A stretch of 64,000 nt of DNA from Pseudomonas quebecensis (GTDB taxonomy: Bacteria > Pseudomonadota > Gammaproteobacteria > Pseudomonadales > Pseudomonadaceae): contig NZ_CP112866.1 in assembly GCF_026410085.1 (NCBI RefSeq), positions 1,488,001-1,552,000 of the forward strand, written 5' to 3'. Within the stretch, counting starts at the first letter, position 1. Each line of letters begins with the position of its first letter. A program made the translations under genes and the position numbers. Shown here in pieces: positions 1-20,651 of the stretch. The notes beneath the pieces were generated by a model. That model was not told where the DNA came from, did no database searches, and was given only the letters and a program-made list of their open reading frames with translations.

Positions 1-49
1 GCCGGCTTGACCTTAGGGTGACGGCTTCGTCTCCCAGGAATGCAGGCCC

Positions 50-856
50 ATGCTTCGTCTCAGCGCGTTGTACCGTTATCCCTTGAAATCCGGCAAGGCC
101 CAGTCCTTGCCGCATGTCGGCCTGGATAAACTCGGGCTGGACGGGGATCGACGCTGGATGCTGGTGGACGAACCCAGCGGGCGCTTCCTGACGCAGCGCA
201 CCGAAAACAAAATGAGCCAACTGTCGGCATTGTGGAACAGCGCCGGCGGCCTGACCCTGAGTTCCCCCGGCCACACCTCCCTCGACGTTGCGTTGCCCGG
301 CGAAGACGCCAACTTGCGTGGCGTGACCATCTGGCGCGACACCGTGCGCCTGCCGGACGCCGGCGACGCCGCGGCGGCGTGGGTCAGCGAATTTATCGGC
401 AAGCCGACCCGACTGGTGCACATGCCGCCGCAACGTGCGCGTACCACGCAGTCCGGCTATGGCCGGGACGATGATCAGGTGGCGCTGGCCGACGGTTATC
501 CCTTGCTGCTGATTGGCCAGGCCTCCCTGGACGACCTGTCCGAGAAGGTCGGCCGCCCCATGGAGATGCTGCGCTTTCGGCCCAACCTGGTGATCGAAGG
601 CGCCGACGCGTTTGCCGAAGACAGCTGGAAGCGCCTGCGCATCGGCGACGTGGAGTTCCGGGTGGTCAAGCCGTGCTCGCGGTGCATTCTCACCACCATC
701 GACCCGCGCACCGGTGAGCGCAGCGCCGATCGCGAACCGTTCGCCACCTTGAATGGTTACCGCAAGACCGAAGCCGGCGCGATGTTTGGCCAGAACCTGG
801 TCAACGATGGCGTGGGCCGCCTGGAAGTCGGCATGCCAGTGACAATCCTCGAATAA
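50..856 (+). CDS. MOSC domain protein, YcbX-like
   Basis: A 268-residue protein. The N-terminal half has the look of a MOSC N-terminal beta-barrel (YPLKSGKAQSL near residue 10, GLDGDRRWMLVD near 30). The C-terminal MOSC domain carries the conserved Cys motif KPCSRC followed by ILTTIDPRTG at about 207-224, the region whose Cys contacts molybdenum cofactor in YcbX and mARC relatives. Known members are cytoplasmic Moco proteins that reduce N-hydroxylated compounds with a separate electron donor; that role is inferred from the family. The start is the ATG at 50. The gene stands alone and is followed by a strong hairpin terminator. No truncation is seen. Confidence 0.88.
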   Translation: MLRLSALYRYPLKSGKAQSLPHVGLDKLGLDGDRRWMLVDEPSGRFLTQRTENKMSQLSALWNSAGGLTLSSPGHTSLDVALPGEDANLRGVTIWRDTVRLPDAGDAAAAWVSEFIGKPTRLVHMPPQRARTTQSGYGRDDDQVALADGYPLLLIGQASLDDLSEKVGRPMEMLRFRPNLVIEGADAFAEDSWKRLRIGDVEFRVVKPCSRCILTTIDPRTGERSADREPFATLNGYRKTEAGAMFGQNLVNDGVGRLEVGMPVTILE

Positions 857-873
857 TTCAGCGCCCATACAAA

Positions 874-905
874 AATGCCCGTCTCCAGGAGACGGGCATT
901 TTTTT
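874..905. terminator. Bidirectional Rho-independent terminator
   Basis: A perfect 12-bp stem (874-885 pairing with 889-900) with a 3-base loop, an A-run on the left and a T-run on the right. It lies between the convergent MOSC and ppnP genes and can serve both. Confidence 0.9.
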
Positions 906-919
906 GCCGGGCGGAATCC

Positions 920-1204
920 TCAGCCGCGGTATTCGCACAGGTAAGCGGTGTCGACCTCGACCTTCAGCTGGAATTTGCTGTTGGCCGGTACGTTGAACTG
1001 GCTGCCGGCGGCGAAGGTCTGCCAGTCGTCGGCGTCCGGCAGTTTGACGGTCAGGGCGCCCGAGACCACGTGCATGATTTCACGCTGGGCGGTGCCGAAC
1101 TCATATTCACCCGGGGCCATCACGCCGATGGTCGCCGGGCCTTCAGCGGTGCCGAACGCGATCGACTTGACGGTGCCGTCGAAGTACTCGTTGACTTTGA
1201 ACAT
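920..1204 (-). CDS. ppnP: Pyrimidine/purine nucleoside phosphorylase PpnP
   Basis: A 94-residue single-domain cupin matching the YaiE/PpnP family (formerly DUF1255) in length and in motifs: NEYFDG near the start, [38 protein letters not shown] and the C-terminal CEYRG. The family phosphorolyses several nucleosides to the base and ribose 1-phosphate in the cytoplasm. The start ATG at 1204 has a purine-rich stretch (gaggattc) upstream on the minus strand. It is monocistronic. Confidence 0.93.
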   Translation of the reverse strand: MFKVNEYFDGTVKSIAFGTAEGPATIGVMAPGEYEFGTAQREIMHVVSGALTVKLPDADDWQTFAAGSQFNVPANSKFQLKVEVDTAYLCEYRG

Positions 1205-1296
1205 GGGCGAATCCTCGGAAAAGTTGCCTTCCCTGCAGGAGCGAGGGCAGCGTTATGGAAAAGGTCGGCCAGTATGCCCAAGCGTGGCAAGGCTGC

Positions 1297-1839
1297 CTAG
1301 ACCGGCAAAATCAGCGGCAACAGGCGGGCAGTGTTGCGTGCGTCTTCCAGTGCCCGGTGCTGCTGGCCATGGAACTGCATGCCGGCCAGTTGCAGCGCGC
1401 CGTTGAGCCCCAGCGGTTTGTCCAGGCGCCGGGCCTTGGCGAAGCGTTGCTTGAGGTTGATGTGGGGTGTGTGGGCCAGGGCGCTGTCCAGGCCGTGGCG
1501 TTGCCACTCCAGTTCCAGTTGCTGGCGGTCGTAGTCGCCCCAGCTGGCCCAGCCTTCCAACCGCGTCTGGTGCTGGCCCAGCCAGCGTTCGAACAGCGGC
1601 CACACCTCGCTCAGCGGCGTCGCCGCGTCGATATTGGCCTGGGTGATATGGGTGAGCTGGCGGCAGAACGGCGTCAGCAAAGGGCGGCGCTGCGGCCGTA
1701 CAAAGCGCTGGAAATGATCCACTTCGCGGCCCTGGCGGTTAACCAGGCTCGCGCCGATCTCGATGACTTCCATCTCCGTCACGGGCCAGCCGCCTTCATC
1801 CGTCGTGGCTTCAAGGTCAATAATCAGCCAATGAGGCAT
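1297..1839 (-). CDS. DEDDh 3'-5' exonuclease family protein
   Basis: A 180-residue protein. The first acidic pair is in LIIDLEATT right after the start, and the last motif is HRALEDARNTARLL with the His and Asp five residues apart, typical of the DEDDh class (ERI1/KapD-like, exonuclease domain RNase T/DnaQ superfamily). It should trim 3' ends of RNA or DNA with two metal ions; the natural substrate is unknown. The open frame extends upstream to 2004, but the segment before MPHWLIIDLEATT is not family-like, so the ATG at 1839 is chosen. It is transcribed away from the TetR gene. Confidence 0.82.
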   Translation of the reverse strand: MPHWLIIDLEATTDEGGWPVTEMEVIEIGASLVNRQGREVDHFQRFVRPQRRPLLTPFCRQLTHITQANIDAATPLSEVWPLFERWLGQHQTRLEGWASWGDYDRQQLELEWQRHGLDSALAHTPHINLKQRFAKARRLDKPLGLNGALQLAGMQFHGQQHRALEDARNTARLLPLILPV

Positions 1840-2097
1840 GGTGCAGGTTCCCGTACTCTTCCCGTCCTGGGGGATAGAGCGTAGACGGCTCTTGTAGTTC
1901 CGCGCTGTTTTTTCGTGGGGGCCTGGTGTCTTTGCCTGCCTCGTCGGGTCACCGCCTCGGCAATCCACCATACCGGCTACCAGGCAAGCACTTGGTTTGT
2001 ACATTGCATTTGCACGTTAAGCCCGAGCGCTTGCTTGGGTGGCCGGCACCGCCTAAATTGCCGGCCAAGACGTTCGCGAGCGGGAAAGGAGAGAAAC

Positions 2098-2721
2098 ATG
2101 GATGAGCAAAAAGCCCTGCGGGTGATGCGCACCCTGGTCGACGGCGGCCAATTGACCGACCCCGACAGCGCCCGGGGCAAGTTGCTGCAGACGGCGGCTC
2201 ACCTGTTTCGCAATAAGGGCTTCGAGCGCACCACGGTGCGCGACCTGGCCGGCGCCGTGGGCATCCAGTCCGGCAGTATCTTTCATCACTTCAAGAGCAA
2301 GGACGAGATTCTGTGGGCGGTGATGCAAGAGACCATCCACTACAACACCGCATTGATGCGTGCGTCGCTGGAAGAGGCGGGTGACGTGCGCGAGCGTGTG
2401 CTGGCGCTGATCCGCTGTGAATTGCAGTCGATCATGGGCGGCAGCGGCGAAGCCATGGCGGTGCTGGTGTATGAATGGCGTTCGTTGTCGGCCGAGGGCC
2501 AGGCGCACGTGCTGGCGTTGCGAGACGTGTATGAACAGATCTGGCTGCAGGTGCTGGGTGAGGCCAAGGCCGCCGGCTACATTCGCGGCGACGTGTGCAT
2601 CACCCGGCGTTTCCTGACGGGTGCACTGTCGTGGACCACCACGTGGTTCCGCGCCGAGGGAAGCCTGACCCTCGAGCAGTTGGCGCAGGAAGCGTTGTTG
2701 ATGGTTTTAGAGGGGGTTTGA
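2098..2721 (+). CDS. TetR/AcrR family transcriptional regulator
   Basis: A 207-residue protein. The TetR helix-turn-helix lies at about 25-70 (LLQTAAHLFRNKGFERTTV, then GSIFHHFKSKDEIL). The rest is an all-helical ligand/dimer domain. The ATG at 2098 has an excellent Shine-Dalgarno (aaaggaga), which rejects the longer open frame starting at 1915. Targets cannot be read from the sequence; the divergent exonuclease gene and its own promoter are the usual first guesses. Confidence 0.88.
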   Translation: MDEQKALRVMRTLVDGGQLTDPDSARGKLLQTAAHLFRNKGFERTTVRDLAGAVGIQSGSIFHHFKSKDEILWAVMQETIHYNTALMRASLEEAGDVRERVLALIRCELQSIMGGSGEAMAVLVYEWRSLSAEGQAHVLALRDVYEQIWLQVLGEAKAAGYIRGDVCITRRFLTGALSWTTTWFRAEGSLTLEQLAQEALLMVLEGV

Positions 2722-2815
2722 GGCGCAAGTGGTTAATTTGCCGATGGTTAAGTTGTCTCTGTGGGCAAAAACGCCTAGCTTAATGCCATCAGAGTATTGA
2801 ACGGTGTGTGCCTTG

Positions 2816-3604
2816 ATGTTATCGCCATGGCGGTTGGCTGCAGGAGTTACTTTATGGGCACTGGGCACCGCGGGGTGGATGCCCGCTTCGGCTGCGCAAC
2901 TGGTGCGGATCGGTGCGGCGCATTTCCCACCCTACACCGTGCGCCCCGAGCAGGGCGCCGACACGGGGTTGCTGCCCCAGCTGGTGGAAGCGTTGAACGG
3001 CGCCCAGGGCGATTATCAGTTTGTGCTGGTGCCCACTTCCATTCCCCGGCGTTTCCGTGATTTCGAGCAAGGCCGGGTCGATATGGCGATCTTTGAAAAC
3101 CCCGATTGGGGTTGGCAGGGCATTCCCCACATCAGCGTCGACATGGGCCTGGAAGACGCGGAAATCTTCGTCGCCCAGCGTGAGGACGGGCGCGACCAGC
3201 GCTATTTCGCCGATCTGACCGGCAAGCGTCTGGCGGTGTTCAGCGGGTATCACTACGCTTTCGCCAACTTCAACGCCGACCCCAAGTTCCTGGCCGAACG
3301 CTTCAACGCCACGTTGACCTATTCCCATGACAGCAACCTGCAGATGGTCGCCCGCGACCGCGCCGACATTGCGCTGGTGACGCGTTCGTACCTGAGTGAC
3401 TTCATGGTGCGCAATCCGAAAGTCGGCGAGCAGTTCCTGGTCTCCGAACGTATCGACCAGGTGTATCACCACTACGCGCTGCTGCGCCCCAATGCGCCGA
3501 TCACCGGCGAGGCCTTCGCCGCTCTGCTCAAGGGCCTGCGCGACAACGGCCAGATGCTGAAAATTTTCGAACCTTACCGCATCGATGTGATGCCGGTGCC
3601 TTGA
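2816..3604 (+). CDS. Periplasmic solute-binding protein, SBP family 3-like
   Basis: A 262-residue secreted protein. It has a signal peptide with a hydrophobic core (LAAGVTLWALGTAG) ending in ASAAQ. The mature part starts VRIGAAHFPPYTV, the typical opening of bacterial extracellular solute-binding family 3, and the two-lobe fold is filled out to full length. There is no ABC permease or ATPase next to it and no kinase domain, so it is an orphan binding protein, ligand unknown. A GTG at 2804 in the same frame is an alternative start; neither has a clear ribosome binding site. Confidence 0.72.
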   Translation: MLSPWRLAAGVTLWALGTAGWMPASAAQLVRIGAAHFPPYTVRPEQGADTGLLPQLVEALNGAQGDYQFVLVPTSIPRRFRDFEQGRVDMAIFENPDWGWQGIPHISVDMGLEDAEIFVAQREDGRDQRYFADLTGKRLAVFSGYHYAFANFNADPKFLAERFNATLTYSHDSNLQMVARDRADIALVTRSYLSDFMVRNPKVGEQFLVSERIDQVYHHYALLRPNAPITGEAFAALLKGLRDNGQMLKIFEPYRIDVMPVP

Positions 3605-3638
3605 ACGGCGGCGCGTTGCTCGGCGGGCGCAACCTCCA

Positions 3639-4190
3639 TCAAACCCGCCGCGCAAACGTATCGCTGTGGTTTCCCGACACCTTGCGGCAGTGCACCAGCG
3701 CATCGCGAATCATAAAGTTCACCAGGGTTGGCGAGACGCCCAGCTCCTTGGCGATGTCCTTTTGCGGTACCCCGTGCAAGCGGTACATCTCGAATGCATA
3801 GCGGGTGCGCTGGGGCAGTTGCGTCAGCGCGTCGGCGATGTTTTCCAGGGTGTTGAAATTAATGTGGGACGTCTCCGGCGAAGCACCGTGAATCACCACA
3901 TTCAAGCCTTCCTCTTCGGTCCCGGAGTATTTGAGTTCCAGCGCCTGCTTGCGGTAGTGATCGATCGCCAGGTTGCGCACGATCTGGAACAGGTAACTGA
4001 GCTGGGCCTTGAACGATGACGTAATCGTCGGCGCCGACTGCAACCGGAAGTAGGCGTCCTGCACTACGTCTTCGGCCCGCGAGCGGCACCCGGTGATACG
4101 TGCCGCGATCTTCACCAGGATCGTTCGATTGTCGACGAATGCCTGGAGAAGGGGTGAGTCGCACCTGCCTGTGGTTACTGGTTCCGTCAT
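3639..4190 (-). CDS. pvdS: ECF sigma factor PvdS (iron starvation sigma factor)
   Basis: A 183-residue ECF sigma-70 factor. Region 2 is at about 20-90 (ARITGCRSRAEDVVQDAYFRL, then SYLFQIVRNLAIDHYRKQA) and region 4 at about 120-170 (LPQRTRYAFEMYRLHGVPQKDIAKELGVSP, quoted only in part here as its key residues). The match to PvdS/PfrI/PbrA is strong, and it lies beside pvdG-pvdL as in P. aeruginosa. PvdS directs RNA polymerase to iron-starvation boxes of pyoverdine genes and is held by the anti-sigma factor FpvR. The ATG at 4190 is chosen over the upstream GTG at 4199 because an AAGGTGA site sits 7 bases before it. A Fur box lies upstream. Confidence 0.95.
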   Translation of the reverse strand: MTEPVTTGRCDSPLLQAFVDNRTILVKIAARITGCRSRAEDVVQDAYFRLQSAPTITSSFKAQLSYLFQIVRNLAIDHYRKQALELKYSGTEEEGLNVVIHGASPETSHINFNTLENIADALTQLPQRTRYAFEMYRLHGVPQKDIAKELGVSPTLVNFMIRDALVHCRKVSGNHSDTFARRV

Positions 4191-4273
4191 GGAAATCACC
4201 TTGTCGCTGAGAGGTTAGGGGAGGGCTTCCTTGCTGAGGCCTCCTACACATCGGGCAACAAATTATGCTTAAT

Positions 4274-4292
4274 GATAATGATTGTCAAATGA
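4274..4292 (-). promoter_or_regulatory. Fur box of pvdS
   Basis: Read on the minus strand, this 19-base site matches the Fur consensus GATAATGATAATCATTATC at 13 positions, including an unbroken CAATCATTATC-type core at the right half. It lies about 85 bases upstream of the pvdS start, where Fe-Fur would block transcription in iron-replete cells. The match was made by eye. Confidence 0.82.
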
Positions 4293-4357
4293 GAAGACGA
4301 ACTAATCTTATGCCTCTCGGCGCGGCATAGGCACGCCTCGTGTGCGCCGCCGGCGAC

Positions 4358-4381
4358 TAATTATTTGCCGATGCCGTCCGT
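4358..4381 (+). promoter_or_regulatory. Probable PvdS iron-starvation box of pvdG-pvdL
   Basis: TAATT at 4358-4362, sixteen bases, then CGT at 4379-4381. This keeps the TAAAT-N16-CGT architecture of PvdS-dependent promoters with one substitution in the -33 element. It lies about 110 bases upstream of pvdG, in the pvdS/pvdG divergent region. The spacing is canonical; the TAATT variant lowers confidence. Confidence 0.65.
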
Positions 4382-4492
4382 TCTCTTGGGTGACAGGTCC
4401 GTTAGCGCAGCGGCCAAGGATCAGCACCCGCAGGAGGGCGAGATGGGTTTTTATCGTGCACACAGCGTGTCTCACATCGGAGTGCTCCAGCG

Positions 4493-5245
4493 ATGAGCGC
4501 ACCGAGCCGAATGCGTCTGTATTGCCTGCCCTATTCCGGCGCCAGCGCCATGGTGTATATGCGCTGGCGGCGCGCGCTGCCGGACTGGCTGCACATCTGT
4601 CCGCTGGAGTTACCCGGCCGTGGCATGCGCATGGAAGAGCCTTTGCAGCGCGACATCAAGGCCCTCGCGGCGCAACTTGCGCAGGAGATCAGCCACGACC
4701 TGAGCGCCCCCTATGCGTTGTTCGGCCACAGCCTTGGTGGCCTGCTGGCCTTCGAACTGGCCCACGCGCTACATGCCCGCAACCTTCCCGCGCCGCTGGC
4801 GCTGTTCGCCTCCGGCACCGCCGGGCCGGCGCAGCGCGACGTCAGCGAATACGCGATTGAAAAAACCGATGAGCAACTGATCGCCCGCCTGCGCCAATTG
4901 CAGGGCACCACTGAAGAAGCCCTGGCCAACCCCGAATTGATGCAGCTGATGCTGCCGATCCTGCGCGCCGATTTTCTGCTCTGCGGCAGTTTCAATTATG
5001 GCGAGCGCCCGCAGCTGGGCATGCCGATCCATGTGTTGGGCGGCAAGCAGGACAGCGTACGCGCCGACCAATTGCTCGACTGGCAGCGCGAGGCCGCGAG
5101 CGGCTTCTCCCTGGACTGGTTCGACGGTCACCACTTCTTCCTGATGCAGCAGGAAAGCGCAGTGCTGCGCTGCGTGCGGCGCTATGCCGAGGCGCACCTG
5201 GCGCGCTGGCGCAATGGCGCGGCGCGGCAACTGGCCGCCAGCTGA
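4493..5245 (+). CDS. pvdG: Type II thioesterase PvdG
   Basis: A 250-residue alpha/beta hydrolase of the GrsT/TycF-like type II thioesterase family. It opens with [14 protein letters not shown], has the nucleophile elbow GHSLGG (Ser80), and near the C-terminus [10 protein letters not shown] with the catalytic His. Such enzymes clear wrongly loaded or stalled groups from carrier domains; here the partner is the adjacent NRPS PvdL, 52 bases downstream on the same strand. The gene order pvdS / pvdG-pvdL matches P. aeruginosa. It is probably transcribed by PvdS-RNA polymerase from the box at 4358. Confidence 0.93.
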   Translation: MSAPSRMRLYCLPYSGASAMVYMRWRRALPDWLHICPLELPGRGMRMEEPLQRDIKALAAQLAQEISHDLSAPYALFGHSLGGLLAFELAHALHARNLPAPLALFASGTAGPAQRDVSEYAIEKTDEQLIARLRQLQGTTEEALANPELMQLMLPILRADFLLCGSFNYGERPQLGMPIHVLGGKQDSVRADQLLDWQREAASGFSLDWFDGHHFFLMQQESAVLRCVRRYAEAHLARWRNGAARQLAAS

Positions 5246-5297
5246 ACGCCCTCAATTTTTCCGATTTCCCCGTAAGCCGATTTCAGGCAGGAACCCC

Positions 5298-18194
<12,897 letters not shown>

Positions 18195-18240
18195 TCTGCG
18201 ATGCTCGTTGCATCTACTTAAGTCCTGAAGACTGACACAT

Positions 18241-18284
18241 GTGGTGAGCGGGCTTGCCCCGCGCCGGGCTGCGAAGCAGCCCCA
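18241..18284 (+). repeat. REP-like palindromic element
   Basis: GAGCGGGCTTGCCCCGCGCC followed by GGGCTGCGAAGCAGCCC, the head of a Pseudomonas REP sequence with two small hairpins. A related copy in opposite orientation is at 25446-25476. Confidence 0.7.
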
Positions 18285-18432
18285 TTCACCATAAAAGCTC
18301 ACGTTTTCAGGCTGTGTTTTTATCGAGGATGTGTAGATACCGATGCCCCGATGGCGCCTATCTTGGCCCGAGTTTCTTCAGTCATTTTGAGGGGGCCGTT
18401 CATCCGAAAAAAAACGGAATTCTGCTAAATAC

Positions 18433-18448
18433 CTGTCAAATCTGACAG
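18433..18448. promoter_or_regulatory. Perfect inverted repeat, possible operator
   Basis: CTGTCA-AATC-TGACAG, a perfect 6-bp inverted repeat about 100 bases upstream of the start codon of the broken gene at 18546. It could be an operator or a small RNA hairpin. No T-run follows, so it is not a terminator. Confidence 0.4.
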
Positions 18449-18545
18449 TAGCCGCGCTCCTGATCCAGGCGTTAGATAGGTGTCTCAAGTACCTGGCCCT
18501 AAGGTCAACCTTGCTGGTCATTTAACGCTGGAAAGGAGTTTTATC

Positions 18546-18946
18546 ATGGCTTAACCACCCTCACGAAAACGCCCACCTTCCGCCCTGGGCCTGGACGCTC
18601 AGGTATTGATGACTACCGGAATATCTCATCTCCATTCATAGTAGGGCCAGCACTCACAATGGTGTTCAGTGTCGTCAGTGTGCCTATTCCTCAGGTGTTA
18701 AGGTTGGTCTTGAATTTCTCATGTTCTCGAATAAAGTTTGGCATTGGACCTCTTAACACGTTGCTTACCGTTTCCTTTTCAAATGCCAACGGCGTTCTAG
18801 GTATTGCTTACTTCAAAGGGCGAGATAACGGAGGTGCGCTTAATCAGTGGGCTGACTATTCAGCTCCTGCAGGGGAGCAGGTAACTACGATAAGTTTTGA
18901 GTGCTCTGATTCTGTATATATGGATAATTTTGAATTTCACCCATAG
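18546..18946 (+). pseudogene. Small gene broken by a frameshift at codon 3
   Basis: ATG GCT at 18546 has an ideal Shine-Dalgarno (GGAAAGGAG) but is followed at once by a stop (TAA at 18552). From 18554 another frame runs open to the stop at 18944-18946, about 130 residues, with no start codon before the ATG at 18659. Joining MA to that frame restores a gene-like product: an N-terminal TTLTKTPTFRPGPG, a conserved-looking middle (SFSNANGVLGIAYFKGRDNG) and an end typical of beta-sandwich proteins (MDNFEF). A hairpin terminator follows at 18964. The product is not recognised. G+C is lower than in neighbours. A sequencing error or true phase variation cannot be excluded. Confidence 0.55.
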
Positions 18947-18963
18947 ACGTTCATTGAGGATAA

Positions 18964-18994
18964 CGTGCCTGTAGATAAATACGGGCACGCTTTT
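18964..18994 (+). terminator. Rho-independent terminator of the broken gene
   Basis: A 10-bp stem (18964-18973 with 18980-18989, one G-T pair), a 6-base loop, then CTTTT. It directly follows the stop of the frameshifted gene, which argues that this was a real transcription unit. Confidence 0.7.
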
Positions 18995-19062
18995 CCTGAA
19001 TGCTTAAATTCTTATTCCTTACGCCGAAATATCAACCTGACTACTTCTTTCGACAGCGCAGC

Positions 19063-19824
19063 CTATTTTGCCCCCAGTATCTTCACCAACTTCTCCGCCG
19101 AAGGCGCCCCCTGTTGCTGCTGCAACCCGCCCTTGTCATCCAGATAGAAAATCGCCGGCGTCGCCGACAACTCCAGTTCATCCATCAACTTCATATTGGC
19201 ATCGAGCTTGGCTTCGATATCCGCCGGGATCTTGGCCAGCGCCTGCAACTTGCTGCCTTTGCCGGCGGCTTCGTGTTCTTCCAGGGCTTTTTGCGGGTCT
19301 TTGGCGGCAAACAGCGCGGCGGATTTGCCGGGGCTGTCTTCGCGGATGATACCGACCATGATGTGGCGCAGTTGCACCTTGCCGGCCTTCACCCAAGGTC
19401 GCGCCTGTTCCCAGAACATGTTGCAGTAAGGGCAGTTGGGGTCGCTGAACAGGTAGACGATGCGCGGTGCCTTAACGTCGCCATCCTGGATCCAGCTGCT
19501 TTTTTCCATCTTGGCCCAGACTTCCTTGGCCATTGGCGCATACACCAGTTTTTCCAGGGGCGCGTTGCTCAGGTCGTTGCCCTGGGCATCGTAGAGGCTG
19601 CCGGCGATCACATGTTTGCCGTCGGCGGTCAGGTACAGCGCCATGCCGCGGTTCTGGTACTGCGCGGCATAGCCGGTGAGGCCGCTGGGAGCGTCGAATT
19701 TGCCGATGATTTTGGCGCCTTTGGCTTCGATCTGTTTGATCGGCGCGGGCCAGTCTTCGGCGTGCGCCAGGGCGGCCGCCAGCGTCAGCGGCAGCAGGGT
19801 CAGCAGGTGGCGGAGGCGGGGCAT
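19063..19824 (-). CDS. dsbG: Thiol:disulfide interchange protein DsbG
   Basis: A 253-residue periplasmic protein. The signal peptide is residues 1-22 (LLPLTLAAALAHA). The DsbC/DsbG dimerisation domain is at about 25-95, and a thioredoxin fold with active site CPYC (Cys131, Cys134) within FSDPNCPYCNMFW follows, with the cis-Pro region SATPAIFYLDD. DsbG reduces sulfenylated or misoxidised cysteines in the periplasm and is kept reduced by DsbD. It is the third gene of a dsbD-tlpA-dsbG operon; its start overlaps the end of the tlpA-like gene by 25 bases, with AAGGAAA as ribosome site. Confidence 0.92.
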   Translation of the reverse strand: MPRLRHLLTLLPLTLAAALAHAEDWPAPIKQIEAKGAKIIGKFDAPSGLTGYAAQYQNRGMALYLTADGKHVIAGSLYDAQGNDLSNAPLEKLVYAPMAKEVWAKMEKSSWIQDGDVKAPRIVYLFSDPNCPYCNMFWEQARPWVKAGKVQLRHIMVGIIREDSPGKSAALFAAKDPQKALEEHEAAGKGSKLQALAKIPADIEAKLDANMKLMDELELSATPAIFYLDDKGGLQQQQGAPSAEKLVKILGAK

Positions 19825-20651
19825 GTCGGTTTCCTTGTGGCGGCGGGGACGGTGTCGAAAGGTTCCAGGGCACGGGCCAGGCTGGCTTGGGACAACTCCC
19901 CCAGATGGCTGTTGATAAGGCGTCCGTCGGCGGTATAGAACAGCGTGGTCGGCAGGGCCATGGAGCCCACGGCCTGGCCCAGGCGGCCGCTGGCATCGAA
20001 CAAGACGTTGTCCAGGGTCAGGCCCTGGGTGATGAGAAAGATACTGACGCTTTGCATACTCTCGGCCTGGTTGACGAACAGAAAGGTCACGTCGGGGCGC
20101 ATGCGTTGGGCGCTTTCCAGTACCGGCATTTCACGGCGGCACGGCGGGCACCAGGTGGCCCACAGGTTGATCACCAGCGGGCCGCCCTGATAGTCGGCCA
20201 ATTGCACCACGTCGCCATTGGCATTGCGCAAGGTGATGTCGGGCAGCCGCGTGCCTTTTTCATACACGTTCAACGACAGGCTGGTCATGCCCCAGAACAG
20301 CAGGCCGGTGATAACCCCGGCGCTCAGCGGTTTGCGCAGTGACGGGCGTCGCCAGCCGTAGAGCAGGGCGCCTAGGATCAGCACGATCACGCCCGGCCAG
20401 GCCAGGAAACCGCCGTCGCGCAGATCGATCATCTGCAGTGGGTCGTTACGGTAATAGCCCCAGTACGCCAGCACGAAACTGATGCGCGCGGCCAGCATCC
20501 CCAGCAGGAACAGGCTGAACAGCACCGACTCCGGATTTTCACCGCCACGCTTGGCCACGCGCCAGCCCACCAATGTGGCGAGAATCAGCGCGCCGATCAG
20601 CAGGATGTGGTTCAGGGCGATGGCGAAGGTGCCGATGGTCAGGGTCAGCAT
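19800..20651 (-). CDS. Membrane protein with Lgt-like helices and a TlpA thioredoxin domain
   Basis: A 283-residue protein. Residues 1-130 hold about four membrane helices (ALNHILLIGALILATLVGW; GMLAARISFVLAYWGYY; PGVIVLILGALLYGW; GVITGLLFWGM) in a layout resembling the start of prolipoprotein diacylglyceryl transferase. Residues about 135-270 are a TlpA/DsbE thioredoxin domain (LPDITLRNANGDVV, then WATWCPPCRREM) facing the periplasm. It is translationally coupled to dsbD (TGATG, stop and start overlap) and overlaps dsbG. The role is probably a membrane-anchored thiol reductase taking electrons from DsbD. It matches the PA2477 position in P. aeruginosa gene order. Confidence 0.82.
   Translation of the reverse strand: MLTLTIGTFAIALNHILLIGALILATLVGWRVAKRGGENPESVLFSLFLLGMLAARISFVLAYWGYYRNDPLQMIDLRDGGFLAWPGVIVLILGALLYGWRRPSLRKPLSAGVITGLLFWGMTSLSLNVYEKGTRLPDITLRNANGDVVQLADYQGGPLVINLWATWCPPCRREMPVLESAQRMRPDVTFLFVNQAESMQSVSIFLITQGLTLDNVLFDASGRLGQAVGSMALPTTLFYTADGRLINSHLGELSQASLARALEPFDTVPAATRKPTCPASATC

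Larger units (their letters stand above)
18195..18545. other. Intergenic stretch with REP and A+T-rich leader
   Basis: No gene of my own call here. The left part holds a REP-like element (18241-18284) and a degenerate tract running to about 18346. The right part is A+T-rich with a perfect inverted repeat at 18433-18448 and ends in a strong ribosome binding site (GGAAAGGAG) serving the broken gene at 18546. TAAAT at 18426 has no CGT at the required distance, so I do not call a PvdS box. Confidence 0.6.

Noticed and set aside
2054-2076. TAAAT followed by CGT upstream of the TetR gene as a PvdS box
   Set aside because: The gap between the two elements is only 12 bases, too short for PvdS promoters.
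18426-18450. TAAAT at 18426 as a PvdS box before the broken small gene
   Set aside because: No CGT is found 16 or 17 bases after it; the spacing rule fails.
19000-19938. Plus-strand open frame opposite dsbG
   Set aside because: The dsbG protein on the minus strand has a signal peptide, CPYC motif and full length; the plus-strand product has no recognisable feature.
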